NCBI GenBank assembly: GCA_016795365.1
Contig: JAEUHN010000046.1
Location: forward strand, 62,001-126,000
Length of the DNA: 64,000 nucleotides
Direction: 5' to 3'
From: Verrucomicrobiaceae bacterium
GTDB taxonomy: Bacteria; Verrucomicrobiota; Verrucomicrobiia; Verrucomicrobiales; Verrucomicrobiaceae
Made by a program: the position numbers and the translations under genes. The notes beneath the pieces are model-generated. The model did not search any database. It saw only the letters and a list, made by a program, of their open reading frames with translations, and had not been told where the DNA came from. Positions within the stretch are counted from its first letter, which is position 1. Each line of letters opens with the position of its first letter. This document shows positions 36,379 to 45,496 of the stretch, piece by piece.

Positions 36379-39300
36379 ATGAGACGCCCACTTTTGGTTC
36401 TTGCCGTTGTCCTTCTTGGCTCAATGACTGTCGCAGTGGAGTCCATCCTTGCGGGATCGCCAGTCTCACAGCAGGCCTACATGAAGGCGAGCAATCCTGA
36501 CCCTGCGGACAACTTCGGGGACGCTGTGAGCATCAGTGGCGATATCGCGGTAGTCGGTGCACCGTCGGAGGCAGGACCATCTTCGGGTGTGAACGGCAAC
36601 CAGTTCGCCAACGGCAAATCTGAGTCGGGGGCGGCTTATGTGTTTACTCGCACTGGCGGGAGCTGGGTCCAGGAGGCCTACCTAAAGGCGTCGAACAGCA
36701 GATCGGGAGATGAATTCGGTTCTTCAGTGGCGGTGTCCGGCAGCACCGTGGTGGTGGGTAGTCCTGGCGAAGACAGCAATTCGGTAGGCGTCGATGGCGT
36801 GCAGAACGGATTGGGTGCTTCCCGTTCGGGTGCGGTTTATGTGTTTGTGAAGGAAGGGGCCGATTGGGTTCAGCAGGCCTTTATCAAGGCCCCAAACACG
36901 GATGAGTTTGATGGATTCGGTGCCTCAGTGGCCTTGGCAGGAGACACCTTGGTCGTGGGGGCGTTTTCAGAAGACAGTGCGGCCAGCACTATCAACGGCA
37001 ATGCAACAGACAACAGTTCCCCAGGAGCCGGAGCTGCTTACGTTTACGTGCGAAGTGGAACGACCTGGAGTTTTCAGTCCTACTTGAAGGCGTCCAACTG
37101 TGGAGCTGGTGACGGGTTTGGTTCGGTTGTGGCCATATCCGGTGACACGGTCCTCGTCAGCGCTCTCCAAGAGGCAAGTAATGCCAGAGGTGTAAATGGC
37201 GACCAGTTGAACAACAGTTTGAATGGTGCCGGTGCTGTCTATGTTTTCACACGCAGCGGCGCTTCATGGGCGCAACAAGCCTATCTCAAAGCGTCGAATT
37301 CCGGTGGCCTTGACTACTTTGGGTCGGCCATCGCAATCTCGGGCGATACAGCCGTGATAGGTGCCAATTACGAGGACAGCAACGCAGCTGGCGTGAATGG
37401 CAATCAAGCGAACGACAGTCTTTCCTCTTCAGGGGCGGCCTATGTCTTTGTGCGCACGGGTTCAGCTTGGAGTCAGCAAGCGTATCTCAAGGCATCAAAT
37501 CCTGGTGTTGGTGACTACTTTGGGGCTGCCGTGGCGATCAGCGGCGACACCATTGCGGTCGGTGCCGAGGGGGAAAGCAGCAACGCAAGAGGCATCGGTG
37601 GCAATCAGAGTAACAATGATGCGAACGATGCGGGCGCTGCTTACCTCTTCTCGCGCACCAATGGCAAGTGGACGGTAGGATCGTATCTGAAAGCCTCCAA
37701 CACCCGCACCACTGATTCCTTCGGTGACTCCTTCGGCTGTGCTGTCACGTTGTCAGGTGGCACACTCCTCGTAGGGGCGTTCGAGGAAGATGGCGGAAGT
37801 TCGGGGGTGAATGGTGACCAGTTTGATCGAAGCCTAAGCAGTTCGGGCGCTGTGTATGTGTTCGCTGGGATCGGAGTGATAGCACCGGAGATTGCGGTCG
37901 AGCAGCCGGCAGGCAATGGATTGATCAGTGGAGGTGCACCACTGGTGTTTGGCAGCGCGGTGGTGGGCGATGCGCGTCCGGCCTTGCCTGTGGTGATTCG
38001 CAACACGGGCAATGCTCCGTTGACGGGGATCAGTTTTGTGATCGATGGTCCAGGAGCTGCGGACTTCAGTCTGGATACCAAGAGCATCGGCACTTCGCTG
38101 CTGCCCGATAGCACTGCGACGTTCGGCATTACATTCACGCCCTCTGATGAAGGCAGCCGAGCAGCCACACTTCATATCGCGAGCAATGATCCCGATCAGA
38201 ACCCTTTTGATATCCCTCTGATAGGCACTGGAAACCCAGGCTTGGCCTTCCAGGCGGCATTGACCTTTGTCAATGAAGAGGCTGGCACTGCGCAGATTCC
38301 GGTTCTCCGCAAGGGCGGCACAAGTGGAGCGGTGAGCGTCGTGGTGAACTCGGCTCCCGGCACGGCGACGGCAACGGACTTCGCACCCGTGGTGAACGTG
38401 ACGGTGAACTTTGCCGACGGTCAGGCTTTGGCGACGGTGCCCGTGACGATCACGGCGGACTCGCTCATCGAGACGAATGAGACCTTCACTTTGAACCTTA
38501 GCAATCCGCAGGGCGGTATTGGTCTGGGCAGCCTTGCGGCGACAACGGTGCGCATCGTGGATTTGGTAGATACGACCAAGCCAACGGTGACGATCACGGC
38601 TCCTATCGCGAACGCCTCCATCAACGAGGGCGCGCCTGCCATCGTCAGCGGCACAGGGACCGATGGCAAAGGCATCGCCAAGGTGCAATTCTCCCTCAAT
38701 GGCGCAGCCTATTCCGATGCGGTGATCACGCTCAACGCGGCGGGCACTTCGGCCGTCTACGCGGCAGCGCTGTCACCATTGAAACCAGGTTCAAACACCG
38801 TCGCAGTGAAGAGCATCGACACGCGCGGCAATGAAAGCACGGTGGTGACACGCACCTTCAACTCCATCGTGAAGCGCCCGCTGGTGGTGAACAAGACGGG
38901 CACGGGAACGCTGACAGCACCTTTCCCTGGCACGGATGCGACGAAGCAGGTGGGGTTTGTTTACACCCTGAAGGCGACGCCGGGCACGGGGCAGGTTTTC
39001 AACGGATGGGCCGTCAATGACGCGACAGGAACGGGCATCACGGCGGCAATGCAGGAACTGCCAACGCTTGCCTATACGCATCAAGAAGGCTTGGTGCTCA
39101 CGGCGAACTTCATCGCGAATCCGTTCACGGCCGCGATGATCGGTAAGTTCAACGGGCTCGCGCAGCCGAGTGCAACCGTGCCACCATCTGGAACGGTGCC
39201 CAGCAAGGAAACCGTCGGTGGCTTTACGGCTGCCGTGACAAGCACGGGAAGCTTCACCAGCACACTGAAGATCGACGGACTCTCGTTGCCCGTGAACGGT

Positions 39301-40281
39301 ATCTTTGACAATGCGGGTGTGGCTCGCTTCGGCACGACGCGCGCCACATCCATCCAACTGGCGCGTGCTGGCAAGCCACCGTTAGAAGTGGCGTTGGCTC
39401 TGGACATGACAGGCGCGACTGGCGTGCTCTCTGGCACGGTGAGGGTGAAGTCCCGCACAGGAGTCACTGTTGCACAGTCCGACATCGTCGCTGATCGCGC
39501 TGCCTACAGCCTCGGGAGCAAAGCGTCATCCGCCATCGCTGGCACTGTGAGCAAGGCTTACACCCTGGCCTTCAAGCATCTGGCACCACCGTCTGGATGG
39601 ACTTCGGCAGAGGTTCCTCGAGGCGATGGCTACGCCACGGGCACGATCAAAACAGACGGGACGGTGAGCTTCACGGGCAAGCTCGCGGACAACACCGCCA
39701 TCTCGGTGAGCACCGCCTTGTCGAAGACGAATACCTGGCCGTGGTTCTCCCAGCTCTACTCTCTCGGTGGCACCTTTGCGGCGCTGGTAGCCGTCGATAC
39801 CTCGGCTGCGGACTCGGACCTGACAGCGAGCGGTGTGCGCTGGTTCCGTCCTTGGCAGAATGTTCAGTGGTATCCCTGGGGCTGGCTCGAGGGTGTTGGC
39901 GTGGAGATTGTCGGGGCGACGTATGCTCCGCCTGCGCTGGCTGGCCTGCTGCCTGTCGATGTGAACAATGGCAATGCCACACTCCAGTGGTCCGATGGCC
40001 TTCTCGTGAGCAGCATCACGAAGAACATCAACATTCACCCAACGACGAGCGCTGTGACAAAGGCTCCAGCCACAGACGCGTCGTTCACAGTGAGCCTGAC
40101 GGCAGCGACCGGCCTTATCAGCGGCACCTTCACCCATGCCGATGGCACCAAGCCCGTGTGGCAAGGGGTGCTGGTTCAGAAAGGCGTGAACAAAGGCGGC
40201 TATGGCTACTTCATGACGGCAGCCCCCAGAGTCATCGACGGACTCGGTGAAAGTGGTGCCTTAAAGTTGCTGCCCAAGTAA
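36379..40281 (+). CDS. Secreted FG-GAP beta-propeller/Calx-beta surface protein
   Basis: A signal peptide (MRRPLLVLAVVLLGSMTVAVES) precedes seven FG-GAP-type repeats of about 65 residues (about 34-497), each built on YLKASN...D.FG..VAISGDT..VGA...GVNGNQ...SGAAYVF. Seven such units should close a beta-propeller. Then come an ASH/choice-of-anchor-D-like domain (about 500-625; GTSLLPDSTATFGITFTP, IASNDPDQNPFDIPLIGTG), a Calx-beta domain (about 630-735; TATDFAPVVNVTVNFADGQ, ETNETFTLNLSNPQ), a bacterial Ig-like domain (TKPTVTITAPIANASI) and about 450 further residues. The end (PVWQGVLVQKGVNKGGYGYF...ESGALKLLPK) is a C-terminal module I associate with verrucomicrobial secreted proteins. Likely a surface adhesin or matrix protein. 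Confidence 0.87.
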   Translation: MRRPLLVLAVVLLGSMTVAVESILAGSPVSQQAYMKASNPDPADNFGDAVSISGDIAVVGAPSEAGPSSGVNGNQFANGKSESGAAYVFTRTGGSWVQEAYLKASNSRSGDEFGSSVAVSGSTVVVGSPGEDSNSVGVDGVQNGLGASRSGAVYVFVKEGADWVQQAFIKAPNTDEFDGFGASVALAGDTLVVGAFSEDSAASTINGNATDNSSPGAGAAYVYVRSGTTWSFQSYLKASNCGAGDGFGSVVAISGDTVLVSALQEASNARGVNGDQLNNSLNGAGAVYVFTRSGASWAQQAYLKASNSGGLDYFGSAIAISGDTAVIGANYEDSNAAGVNGNQANDSLSSSGAAYVFVRTGSAWSQQAYLKASNPGVGDYFGAAVAISGDTIAVGAEGESSNARGIGGNQSNNDANDAGAAYLFSRTNGKWTVGSYLKASNTRTTDSFGDSFGCAVTLSGGTLLVGAFEEDGGSSGVNGDQFDRSLSSSGAVYVFAGIGVIAPEIAVEQPAGNGLISGGAPLVFGSAVVGDARPALPVVIRNTGNAPLTGISFVIDGPGAADFSLDTKSIGTSLLPDSTATFGITFTPSDEGSRAATLHIASNDPDQNPFDIPLIGTGNPGLAFQAALTFVNEEAGTAQIPVLRKGGTSGAVSVVVNSAPGTATATDFAPVVNVTVNFADGQALATVPVTITADSLIETNETFTLNLSNPQGGIGLGSLAATTVRIVDLVDTTKPTVTITAPIANASINEGAPAIVSGTGTDGKGIAKVQFSLNGAAYSDAVITLNAAGTSAVYAAALSPLKPGSNTVAVKSIDTRGNESTVVTRTFNSIVKRPLVVNKTGTGTLTAPFPGTDATKQVGFVYTLKATPGTGQVFNGWAVNDATGTGITAAMQELPTLAYTHQEGLVLTANFIANPFTAAMIGKFNGLAQPSATVPPSGTVPSKETVGGFTAAVTSTGSFTSTLKIDGLSLPVNGIFDNAGVARFGTTRATSIQLARAGKPPLEVALALDMTGATGVLSGTVRVKSRTGVTVAQSDIVADRAAYSLGSKASSAIAGTVSKAYTLAFKHLAPPSGWTSAEVPRGDGYATGTIKTDGTVSFTGKLADNTAISVSTALSKTNTWPWFSQLYSLGGTFAALVAVDTSAADSDLTASGVRWFRPWQNVQWYPWGWLEGVGVEIVGATYAPPALAGLLPVDVNNGNATLQWSDGLLVSSITKNINIHPTTSAVTKAPATDASFTVSLTAATGLISGTFTHADGTKPVWQGVLVQKGVNKGGYGYFMTAAPRVIDGLGESGALKLLPK

Positions 40282-40291
40282 CTCGTCCGCT

Positions 40292-41032
40292 TCACGCTCC
40301 ACCCAGAACCAAGGCCACGGCTGAGGTGCGGTTCTCGACGCCGAGTTTGGAGAGCACCACCTGAACCTGTTTGTTCACGGTGCGTGGAGAGGACTTGACG
40401 ATCAGAGCGATCTCCTCGTCGCGCTTGCCCTTGGTCATCCAGTAAAGCACTTCGCGTTCTCGGGGCGTGAGTTGATCGTTGCCCGGCAGACGGATGAACA
40501 GAGCGCAGCGTCCGATGACGCGTCGAATGTGGGGCAGCAGCAGATCGAAAAGAAAGAACTCCTCGTCAGTGAAGACGCGGTCACGATTGACGGTGATGTT
40601 CAACGTTCCACCGGCCACGCGAGTGCGCAGCGCCACCTGATCACACCAGCCTTCGTGGATCTTGCTGTTGAAGTCGTAGATGCTCAGCTTCTTCAATTCG
40701 CGCTGGCTGACGAAGTCGGAGATGCGCAGGGGTTCGGGTCCGATGTTCTTGGCGGCGTGCTTGATCAATGGATGATCCTTCATCACCAGCCGTGGAATCA
40801 CCGCCACCTCGGGATGTCCCTCGAACCCCTGGGAGGTGATGTGCTGGTGGCCCACGATCTGACCGTTGACGGCCTTGAATTCATCAACGGCCATGGAGGT
40901 GATTCGAGTTAGCTGAGACAGCACGTTCAGCACGGTCTCCACCGGGTCTTCCCCTGTCGGCAGTCCGTAAAGGAGATCAAGGCACGTCGAGAATGCCTTG
41001 AGCTGCGAGTGGTTCAGGCGAGGCGAGTTCAT
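40292..41032 (-). CDS. LuxR-family transcriptional regulator
   Basis: The 246-residue protein has a C-terminal LuxR/FixJ DNA-binding domain: LTPREREVLYWMTKGKRDEEIALIVKSSPRTVNKQVQVVLSKLG (about 185-230, shown here in pieces LTPREREVL, DEEIALIVKSSPRTV and VVLSKLGVENRTSAVA). The N-terminal 180 residues have no response-receiver Asp and do not clearly match the acyl-homoserine-lactone domain; they may be a small-ligand sensor. It ends 10 bp from the convergent FG-GAP gene. A repeated 16-bp motif lies 79 bp upstream of its start and again downstream of the next gene. Confidence 0.85.
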   Translation of the reverse strand: MNSPRLNHSQLKAFSTCLDLLYGLPTGEDPVETVLNVLSQLTRITSMAVDEFKAVNGQIVGHQHITSQGFEGHPEVAVIPRLVMKDHPLIKHAAKNIGPEPLRISDFVSQRELKKLSIYDFNSKIHEGWCDQVALRTRVAGGTLNITVNRDRVFTDEEFFLFDLLLPHIRRVIGRCALFIRLPGNDQLTPREREVLYWMTKGKRDEEIALIVKSSPRTVNKQVQVVLSKLGVENRTSAVALVLGGA

Positions 41033-41110
41033 AGGCGGGAGGAGCGAAGAACAAAGTGCGCCAACCTTGTGGAGAGTGACTTTGTCGGGTTGATGCGAAC
41101 TGGGCGTCTA

Positions 41111-41126
41111 TACGCAGTTCTACGCA
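41111..41126. promoter_or_regulatory. Candidate regulator site 1
   Basis: TACGCAGTTCTACGCA, two TACGCA half-sites separated by GTTC. A near-identical sequence is at 41636. It lies in the divergent gap between the LuxR gene and the 41158 gene, in a sensible position for regulating both. Confidence 0.3.
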
Positions 41127-41157
41127 TAGGCAATCAGCGAATGTTGCGGCACAATCT

Positions 41158-41580
41158 GTGCCCGTGAAGCCCAAGCCCTCTGATTCCACTCCCTCCCAAG
41201 ACGAACCTGAAGTCTCGGACAAGCCCTCTCAATCCGGTGCCGTAAAGGCATCGGCCAAGGTTCCGAAGACATCCTCAGACAAGACTCAAGCGGTCACTTC
41301 GTGGAGTCCGCTCGAGCAAGGGTTGATGCCTCTGTTGCTGGCCCTGATGACGCGCACCTTGCCCGGAGTCATTGCTCAGGCTGGAGCCTTCAATCCCGCC
41401 AACACTAGGGCTGTGCGGCGTCTCATCGACACAGCAGATGACCTCCTGCTAGCTCACGTGGAAGAATTTAACCATGTCTCATCCACCAAGCGTCGCCGCT
41501 ACTGGCGCTGCCTGCTGAATGCGATGATCGAGGACCGCGTCATCGCCTTCCGCAAACCTCCTCCGACCTCACCTTCCTGA
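41158..41580 (+). CDS. Hypothetical protein with low-complexity N-terminus
   Basis: A GTG start gives 140 residues. The first 55 are Ser, Pro, Lys and Asp rich and probably disordered (DSTPSQDEPEVSDKPSQSG). The rest is helical, with LEQGLMPLLLALMTRTLPGVI and AVRRLIDTADDLLLAHVEEFN, and a basic part (KRRRYWRCLLNAMIEDRVIAF). No family is recognised. The start is near the transcription start expected from the divergent gap with the LuxR gene. Confidence 0.5.
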   Translation: MPVKPKPSDSTPSQDEPEVSDKPSQSGAVKASAKVPKTSSDKTQAVTSWSPLEQGLMPLLLALMTRTLPGVIAQAGAFNPANTRAVRRLIDTADDLLLAHVEEFNHVSSTKRRRYWRCLLNAMIEDRVIAFRKPPPTSPS

Positions 41581-41635
41581 CCACCTCTGAGGTCCAAGAA
41601 GACGCTCTTTCACTGACGCACCTCCCCCTCTCGCA

Positions 41636-41651
41636 TACGCAGTTCTGCGCA
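41636..41651. promoter_or_regulatory. Candidate regulator site 2
   Basis: TACGCAGTTCTGCGCA differs from the 41111 site at two positions. It lies 56 bp after the small gene and about 200 bp upstream of the 41855 gene. In this version the halves form an imperfect palindrome (TACGCA / TGCGCA). Confidence 0.3.
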
Positions 41652-41854
41652 CGGGCAGCGACAGCAAGCTCGCACGCCAAACAACCGCATTGACACATGA
41701 TCACCTCACCAGCCTGACATTTCCTGGGGCGTCACCATCTCTCAGGAGGCGCTTCTGAGGTAGTGCTTGATGAGTTCAATTAAATCTGAAACCCATAAAT
41801 TCACTCGCGCTCTTTTTGTCTATCTACGTTCTAACCTTGCAACCCAAGCTCGCT

Positions 41855-42739
41855 ATGACACCACCACGCACACCAGCCATTGCCACTGCACCCACGAAGA
41901 AGGGTCAAAGCCACGGCGACACTCGCCTTTACACCGAATACAAGCCTGACAGCGCCAAGCGGGTCCGCGACGATGTCATGAGTTACCTCAAGGACGGCTC
42001 GTTCATTTCACGCACTCTGGGGGTCATCACGCGTAACGGGACTTCGAAGCACTTTGAAACCATCAGCGGTCTTGATGGACTCACATGCGGCATCAAAGAT
42101 TTTGCGACGGATGGCGGTGTGCTGACTCTGTTCAAGATCCTCCATGCTGCTGATCCAGTGAAGTTCGATGCTGCCTTTGGCTCTCATGCAACGGATGTGC
42201 TCAGTCTCTCCTGGATCACTCAGCACAATGCCGGGGGCAAGGGGGTGGGCGCTGACGACGCTGGCCTCGTGACCCTAGAGTGGCTGCGCGTGGGGCTGGA
42301 CACGCTGCTTGCAGATCCTGCTCTGCGACCAGCGCAACTGGCGGCCTTCCGGGATCAGACCGCCGAGCCCTGCCACCAGGATTTCCTCCAACGAGGATTC
42401 ACGCGGGAGTTTAGTCTCGCGACGATGATCGCTATTGCGAATTCCACTGGAGCCAGCGGCGTTCGCAAAAGGCTCGACGAGATCGTGGCAGCATCTAACA
42501 ACACAGGTCTGGCACTTGAGAAAGAGGCAATCCAAAGGCTGCTGACCGGCTATGTAGGCACTAGCAATGCCGCCAACAAGGCGCTCCTTGAAGACGGCTT
42601 TGCTGGCACGGATCCGAAGCTGATGAAGGAGGGTTCGGGACTCAATCATCGTGGCCGCCGTGCTTTTGAGTTGTTCCAGCAGTTCCCTTACGCAGCCGAG
42701 GTGCTCTTTACGTCGCTGGGCGAGTTTTCGACACCTTGA
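41855..42739 (+). CDS. Unknown protein, possibly lysozyme/chitosanase-like fold
   Basis: The start at MTPPRTPAIATAPTKKGQ is chosen over an earlier TTG. It is a soluble 294-residue protein with no signal peptide seen. The region HFETISGLDGLTCGIKDFATDGGVLTLFKILHAAD (about residues 75-110) has an acidic residue, then a turn and a Gly-rich element, in an order that recalls the catalytic part of chitosanase- or lysozyme-like proteins, but this is weak. The rest is helical with GVRKRLDEIVAASNNTGLALEKEAIQRLL. It follows a low-GC gap of more than 270 bp. The motif at 41636 lies upstream. Confidence 0.55.
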   Translation: MTPPRTPAIATAPTKKGQSHGDTRLYTEYKPDSAKRVRDDVMSYLKDGSFISRTLGVITRNGTSKHFETISGLDGLTCGIKDFATDGGVLTLFKILHAADPVKFDAAFGSHATDVLSLSWITQHNAGGKGVGADDAGLVTLEWLRVGLDTLLADPALRPAQLAAFRDQTAEPCHQDFLQRGFTREFSLATMIAIANSTGASGVRKRLDEIVAASNNTGLALEKEAIQRLLTGYVGTSNAANKALLEDGFAGTDPKLMKEGSGLNHRGRRAFELFQQFPYAAEVLFTSLGEFSTP

Positions 42740-42997
42740 ACCCAAACATGTGTCGGTCTTTATTCGACGTGAATTCATCAAGATGGAGGAGGCTAATCCT
42801 GACGCTCGATAGTGCGCGCAAGGATCCGCGCTCAGCAATCAAGGCCCAACCACACGCGTTCGCGTAGTTTATTCGCTAGCAGCGTCTCGTGATCGGTATC
42901 ACACGCATGGATGGGAAGGACGGGCCTTCGTTGATAGAGTGTGGCGATTCTGTCGACGTGTCCGCGCTGAGACGCTGCTCGCGTCAAAGCACTGAGC

Positions 42998-45364
42998 CTA
43001 CTTCACACCGTCCAAAGCGACGACCAAGGCGATCTCCGTCATCAAGTTCTGAATGTGGCAATTGCTGGTGGCGAAGTTGCGCTGGAGATTGTCGATCGTC
43101 TTCGGTCCGTAGGCTGAGGGAGTTTGTTTGACGAGATGATGGAATAGATGGCGGATGAAAGCGCGATGACCCGAGGGATTGCCGGCCACGTAGTTTGCGA
43201 TGTCGCGGGGTCCGGTGAGCTTCACCAGCTTGCCTTCGTCGTTGGAGAACTCACCCACGGGGTTCACCGGTTTGTTGTTGTCCTTCGTGCGCCAGCGGCC
43301 CACGGCATCGAAGTTCTCCAGGCTGAAGCCGAGCGGGTTGATGAGCCGATGACAGTTCATGCAGGCATCGTTGCGCGTGAGTTCAGTGATCTTCTCGCGC
43401 ATGGTCAGCTTGGGATTGAAGTGCGCGTCTTCGAAGACCACCGCTTTCACTGGCGGCTTGAGTGACATGCCCACGATGTTGCGGGAGAGGAACACGCCAC
43501 GATGAATGGGCGAGGATTGCTTGCTGTAGGCGAGCGAGGCGAGGAGGTAGGGATGGGTCACAACACCGGAGCGCTGTTTCGGATCGAAGGCCACGCGCTG
43601 GAATTCATCTCCAGTCACCGGCTTGCCGTAGTATTTGCCCAGACGCTCGTTGAGCCACAGGTAGTCGCTTTGCAGCAGTTCGCGGTAATCAGACTTCTCG
43701 CTCCAGACCACTTGGTCAATGAATCGCATCAGGGACTCGCGCAGGTCGGCCAGGAGTTCGGGCGTGAAGTCTGGGAAGATCTTCGGATCCTTCGAGGTGC
43801 CTTCGGCGCGCTCGAGCTCCAGCCAGTGATGGAAGAATCCCTGCATTTTCGCTTTGGATCGTTCGTCCGTGACCATGCGCTTGGCTTGTGCGAGCACGTG
43901 ATCGCGTGAGTGGAGCATGCCTGAGGCAGCTGCTTCCATGAGTTCCTTGTCAGGCACCGAGTCCCAGAGCGTGAGGGCGAGACGTGTGGCAATGTCGAAG
44001 TCATCCACTTTCTCGCGGCTGTGCAGATCGGGGTAGAGAAATTGCGGTGACTTCAGGGCGAGCAACACCACGCGTTTCACGGCGACATCGGGTGTCTTGG
44101 CCGAGGCGAACAAGGCATCCACATGCTGCTTGCGCTGTTCATCGGTCAGAGGGCGGCGGAAGGCGGCGGTGACGAACTCAAGGGCGAAGAGCTTGAGGCG
44201 GTCGATGCGGTCCGGTGCATTCGGCTTGGTGTTCGCGAGTTCGTCCAGTTCGGCGACCACTTGCTCAGCGGTGCTGATCGCGGCCTCGGTCACGGCTTGA
44301 TCCCAGGCTTTGGAAATCGAGGTGCCCCGCTCGTAGCCTGCGCTTCGATCATCAGCAGGGAAGTCAGTGCTCACGATCATTCGCTGCGGCACGCGCGCGG
44401 TGCTCAGCACATGGGTGGGGATGATCTCGGTGATGCCGTGCGGCGGCTTCCACCAGAGTTCGATCGAGGCGCTCTGCTCTTTGAATTTGAAGTGCTTCAG
44501 CACGAGACGGTAACTGCGTCCACCGACGAGGAAGATGGATTTCTTCTCTTCGCGAACCTTCGGACCCGCGCTCACCCAGGCATCAATGAGGGCATCGTCT
44601 TCATCGTCGTCATTGATCCACAGACGTGCGCCGTTCTCGGTCTTGATGATGAACTCATACACGCCGGTGTCCGGGGCGAGCAGACTGCCTTGCCACGAGT
44701 TGTCGAACTGCTCGGCCTCCAACGTTGTCTTGTCCGGGCTGTCCGCTCCGAAGTGGAACGCCACCGTGGGCTCCACGCGTTCGACGGTCTTGTTCGGGCG
44801 CTTCTTTTTGATGCCCTTCGTCGGTGTCGTGTCGACGACGGGTTCGCCTGGCTTGGGGATCGCTACGCCACGATACTGACCTTTCAATCCTGGCTGCCCG
44901 ACTTCGGGCGGACGGGGCTTGGGCGCGGGCTTGCCCGGTGGTGGTGGCACCGGCAGCGGGAAGCGGGCGAGCACATCCATCACCGACATGCGGAACTGCG
45001 GAGTGGTGAGGCGGCTCAGCTCCTTCTGTGGCGGATGCAGTCGCTCCTGCGCTGCTGGCGAGTAGAACGCCTCGTAAATGTAAGCGGCGACGTTCTTCGC
45101 ATCATCGCCGACGCACGCACCCTCGTTGTCCTCGGGCATCGTCTTCTCAATGTAGCGGGCCAGTGCCGCGACCGAGCGCTCGCCGCTCAGCGGTTCATCG
45201 TATTTGCCGTCCACGCCCTGACCTTGATCACCATGGCAATCGATACAGAGCTTCTTGTAAACGATAGCGCCAGGATGCTCGGCGGCTGGAGCGGAGTGCA
45301 GGGCGACGGCACTCAGGACGAGGGGAAGGTAAGAGAGACAATGGGACTTTCGAACAGTGGACAT
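42998..45364 (-). CDS. PA14-domain DUF1592/DUF1588 cytochrome-type protein
   Basis: The start at MSTVRKSHCLSYLPLVLSAVALHSAPAA gives a signal peptide. A cytochrome c-like domain follows with heme motif CIDCH at 40-44. A PA14 domain (about 170-315; GLKGQYRGVAI, FHFGADSPDKTTLEAEQFDNSWQGSLLAP, LWINDDDEDD) suggests sugar binding. Next come the DUF1592 region (about 430-560; ALTLWDSVPDKELMEAA), DUF1588 (CMNCHRLINPLGFSLENFDAVGRWR near 690) and DUF1585. This second DUF1592 protein differs from the first by PA14 in place of the tandem sugar modules. It is divergent from a DUF1501 gene, with 132 bp between the two starts. Pairing of these families is common in Planctomycetes and Verrucomicrobia. Confidence 0.9.
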   Translation of the reverse strand: MSTVRKSHCLSYLPLVLSAVALHSAPAAEHPGAIVYKKLCIDCHGDQGQGVDGKYDEPLSGERSVAALARYIEKTMPEDNEGACVGDDAKNVAAYIYEAFYSPAAQERLHPPQKELSRLTTPQFRMSVMDVLARFPLPVPPPPGKPAPKPRPPEVGQPGLKGQYRGVAIPKPGEPVVDTTPTKGIKKKRPNKTVERVEPTVAFHFGADSPDKTTLEAEQFDNSWQGSLLAPDTGVYEFIIKTENGARLWINDDDEDDALIDAWVSAGPKVREEKKSIFLVGGRSYRLVLKHFKFKEQSASIELWWKPPHGITEIIPTHVLSTARVPQRMIVSTDFPADDRSAGYERGTSISKAWDQAVTEAAISTAEQVVAELDELANTKPNAPDRIDRLKLFALEFVTAAFRRPLTDEQRKQHVDALFASAKTPDVAVKRVVLLALKSPQFLYPDLHSREKVDDFDIATRLALTLWDSVPDKELMEAAASGMLHSRDHVLAQAKRMVTDERSKAKMQGFFHHWLELERAEGTSKDPKIFPDFTPELLADLRESLMRFIDQVVWSEKSDYRELLQSDYLWLNERLGKYYGKPVTGDEFQRVAFDPKQRSGVVTHPYLLASLAYSKQSSPIHRGVFLSRNIVGMSLKPPVKAVVFEDAHFNPKLTMREKITELTRNDACMNCHRLINPLGFSLENFDAVGRWRTKDNNKPVNPVGEFSNDEGKLVKLTGPRDIANYVAGNPSGHRAFIRHLFHHLVKQTPSAYGPKTIDNLQRNFATSNCHIQNLMTEIALVVALDGVK

Positions 45365-45496
45365 GGGGGATGGTCGGTGTGCCACAGGGGGATTTGAGTG
45401 ACGTAAGATTTAACAGATACGACGCCGAGGTCTTTCAGTCCGCATGAGTGAATCGGGCGCGAACGAAACGAGCGACCAACCGCGTAGGTAGTAGCA

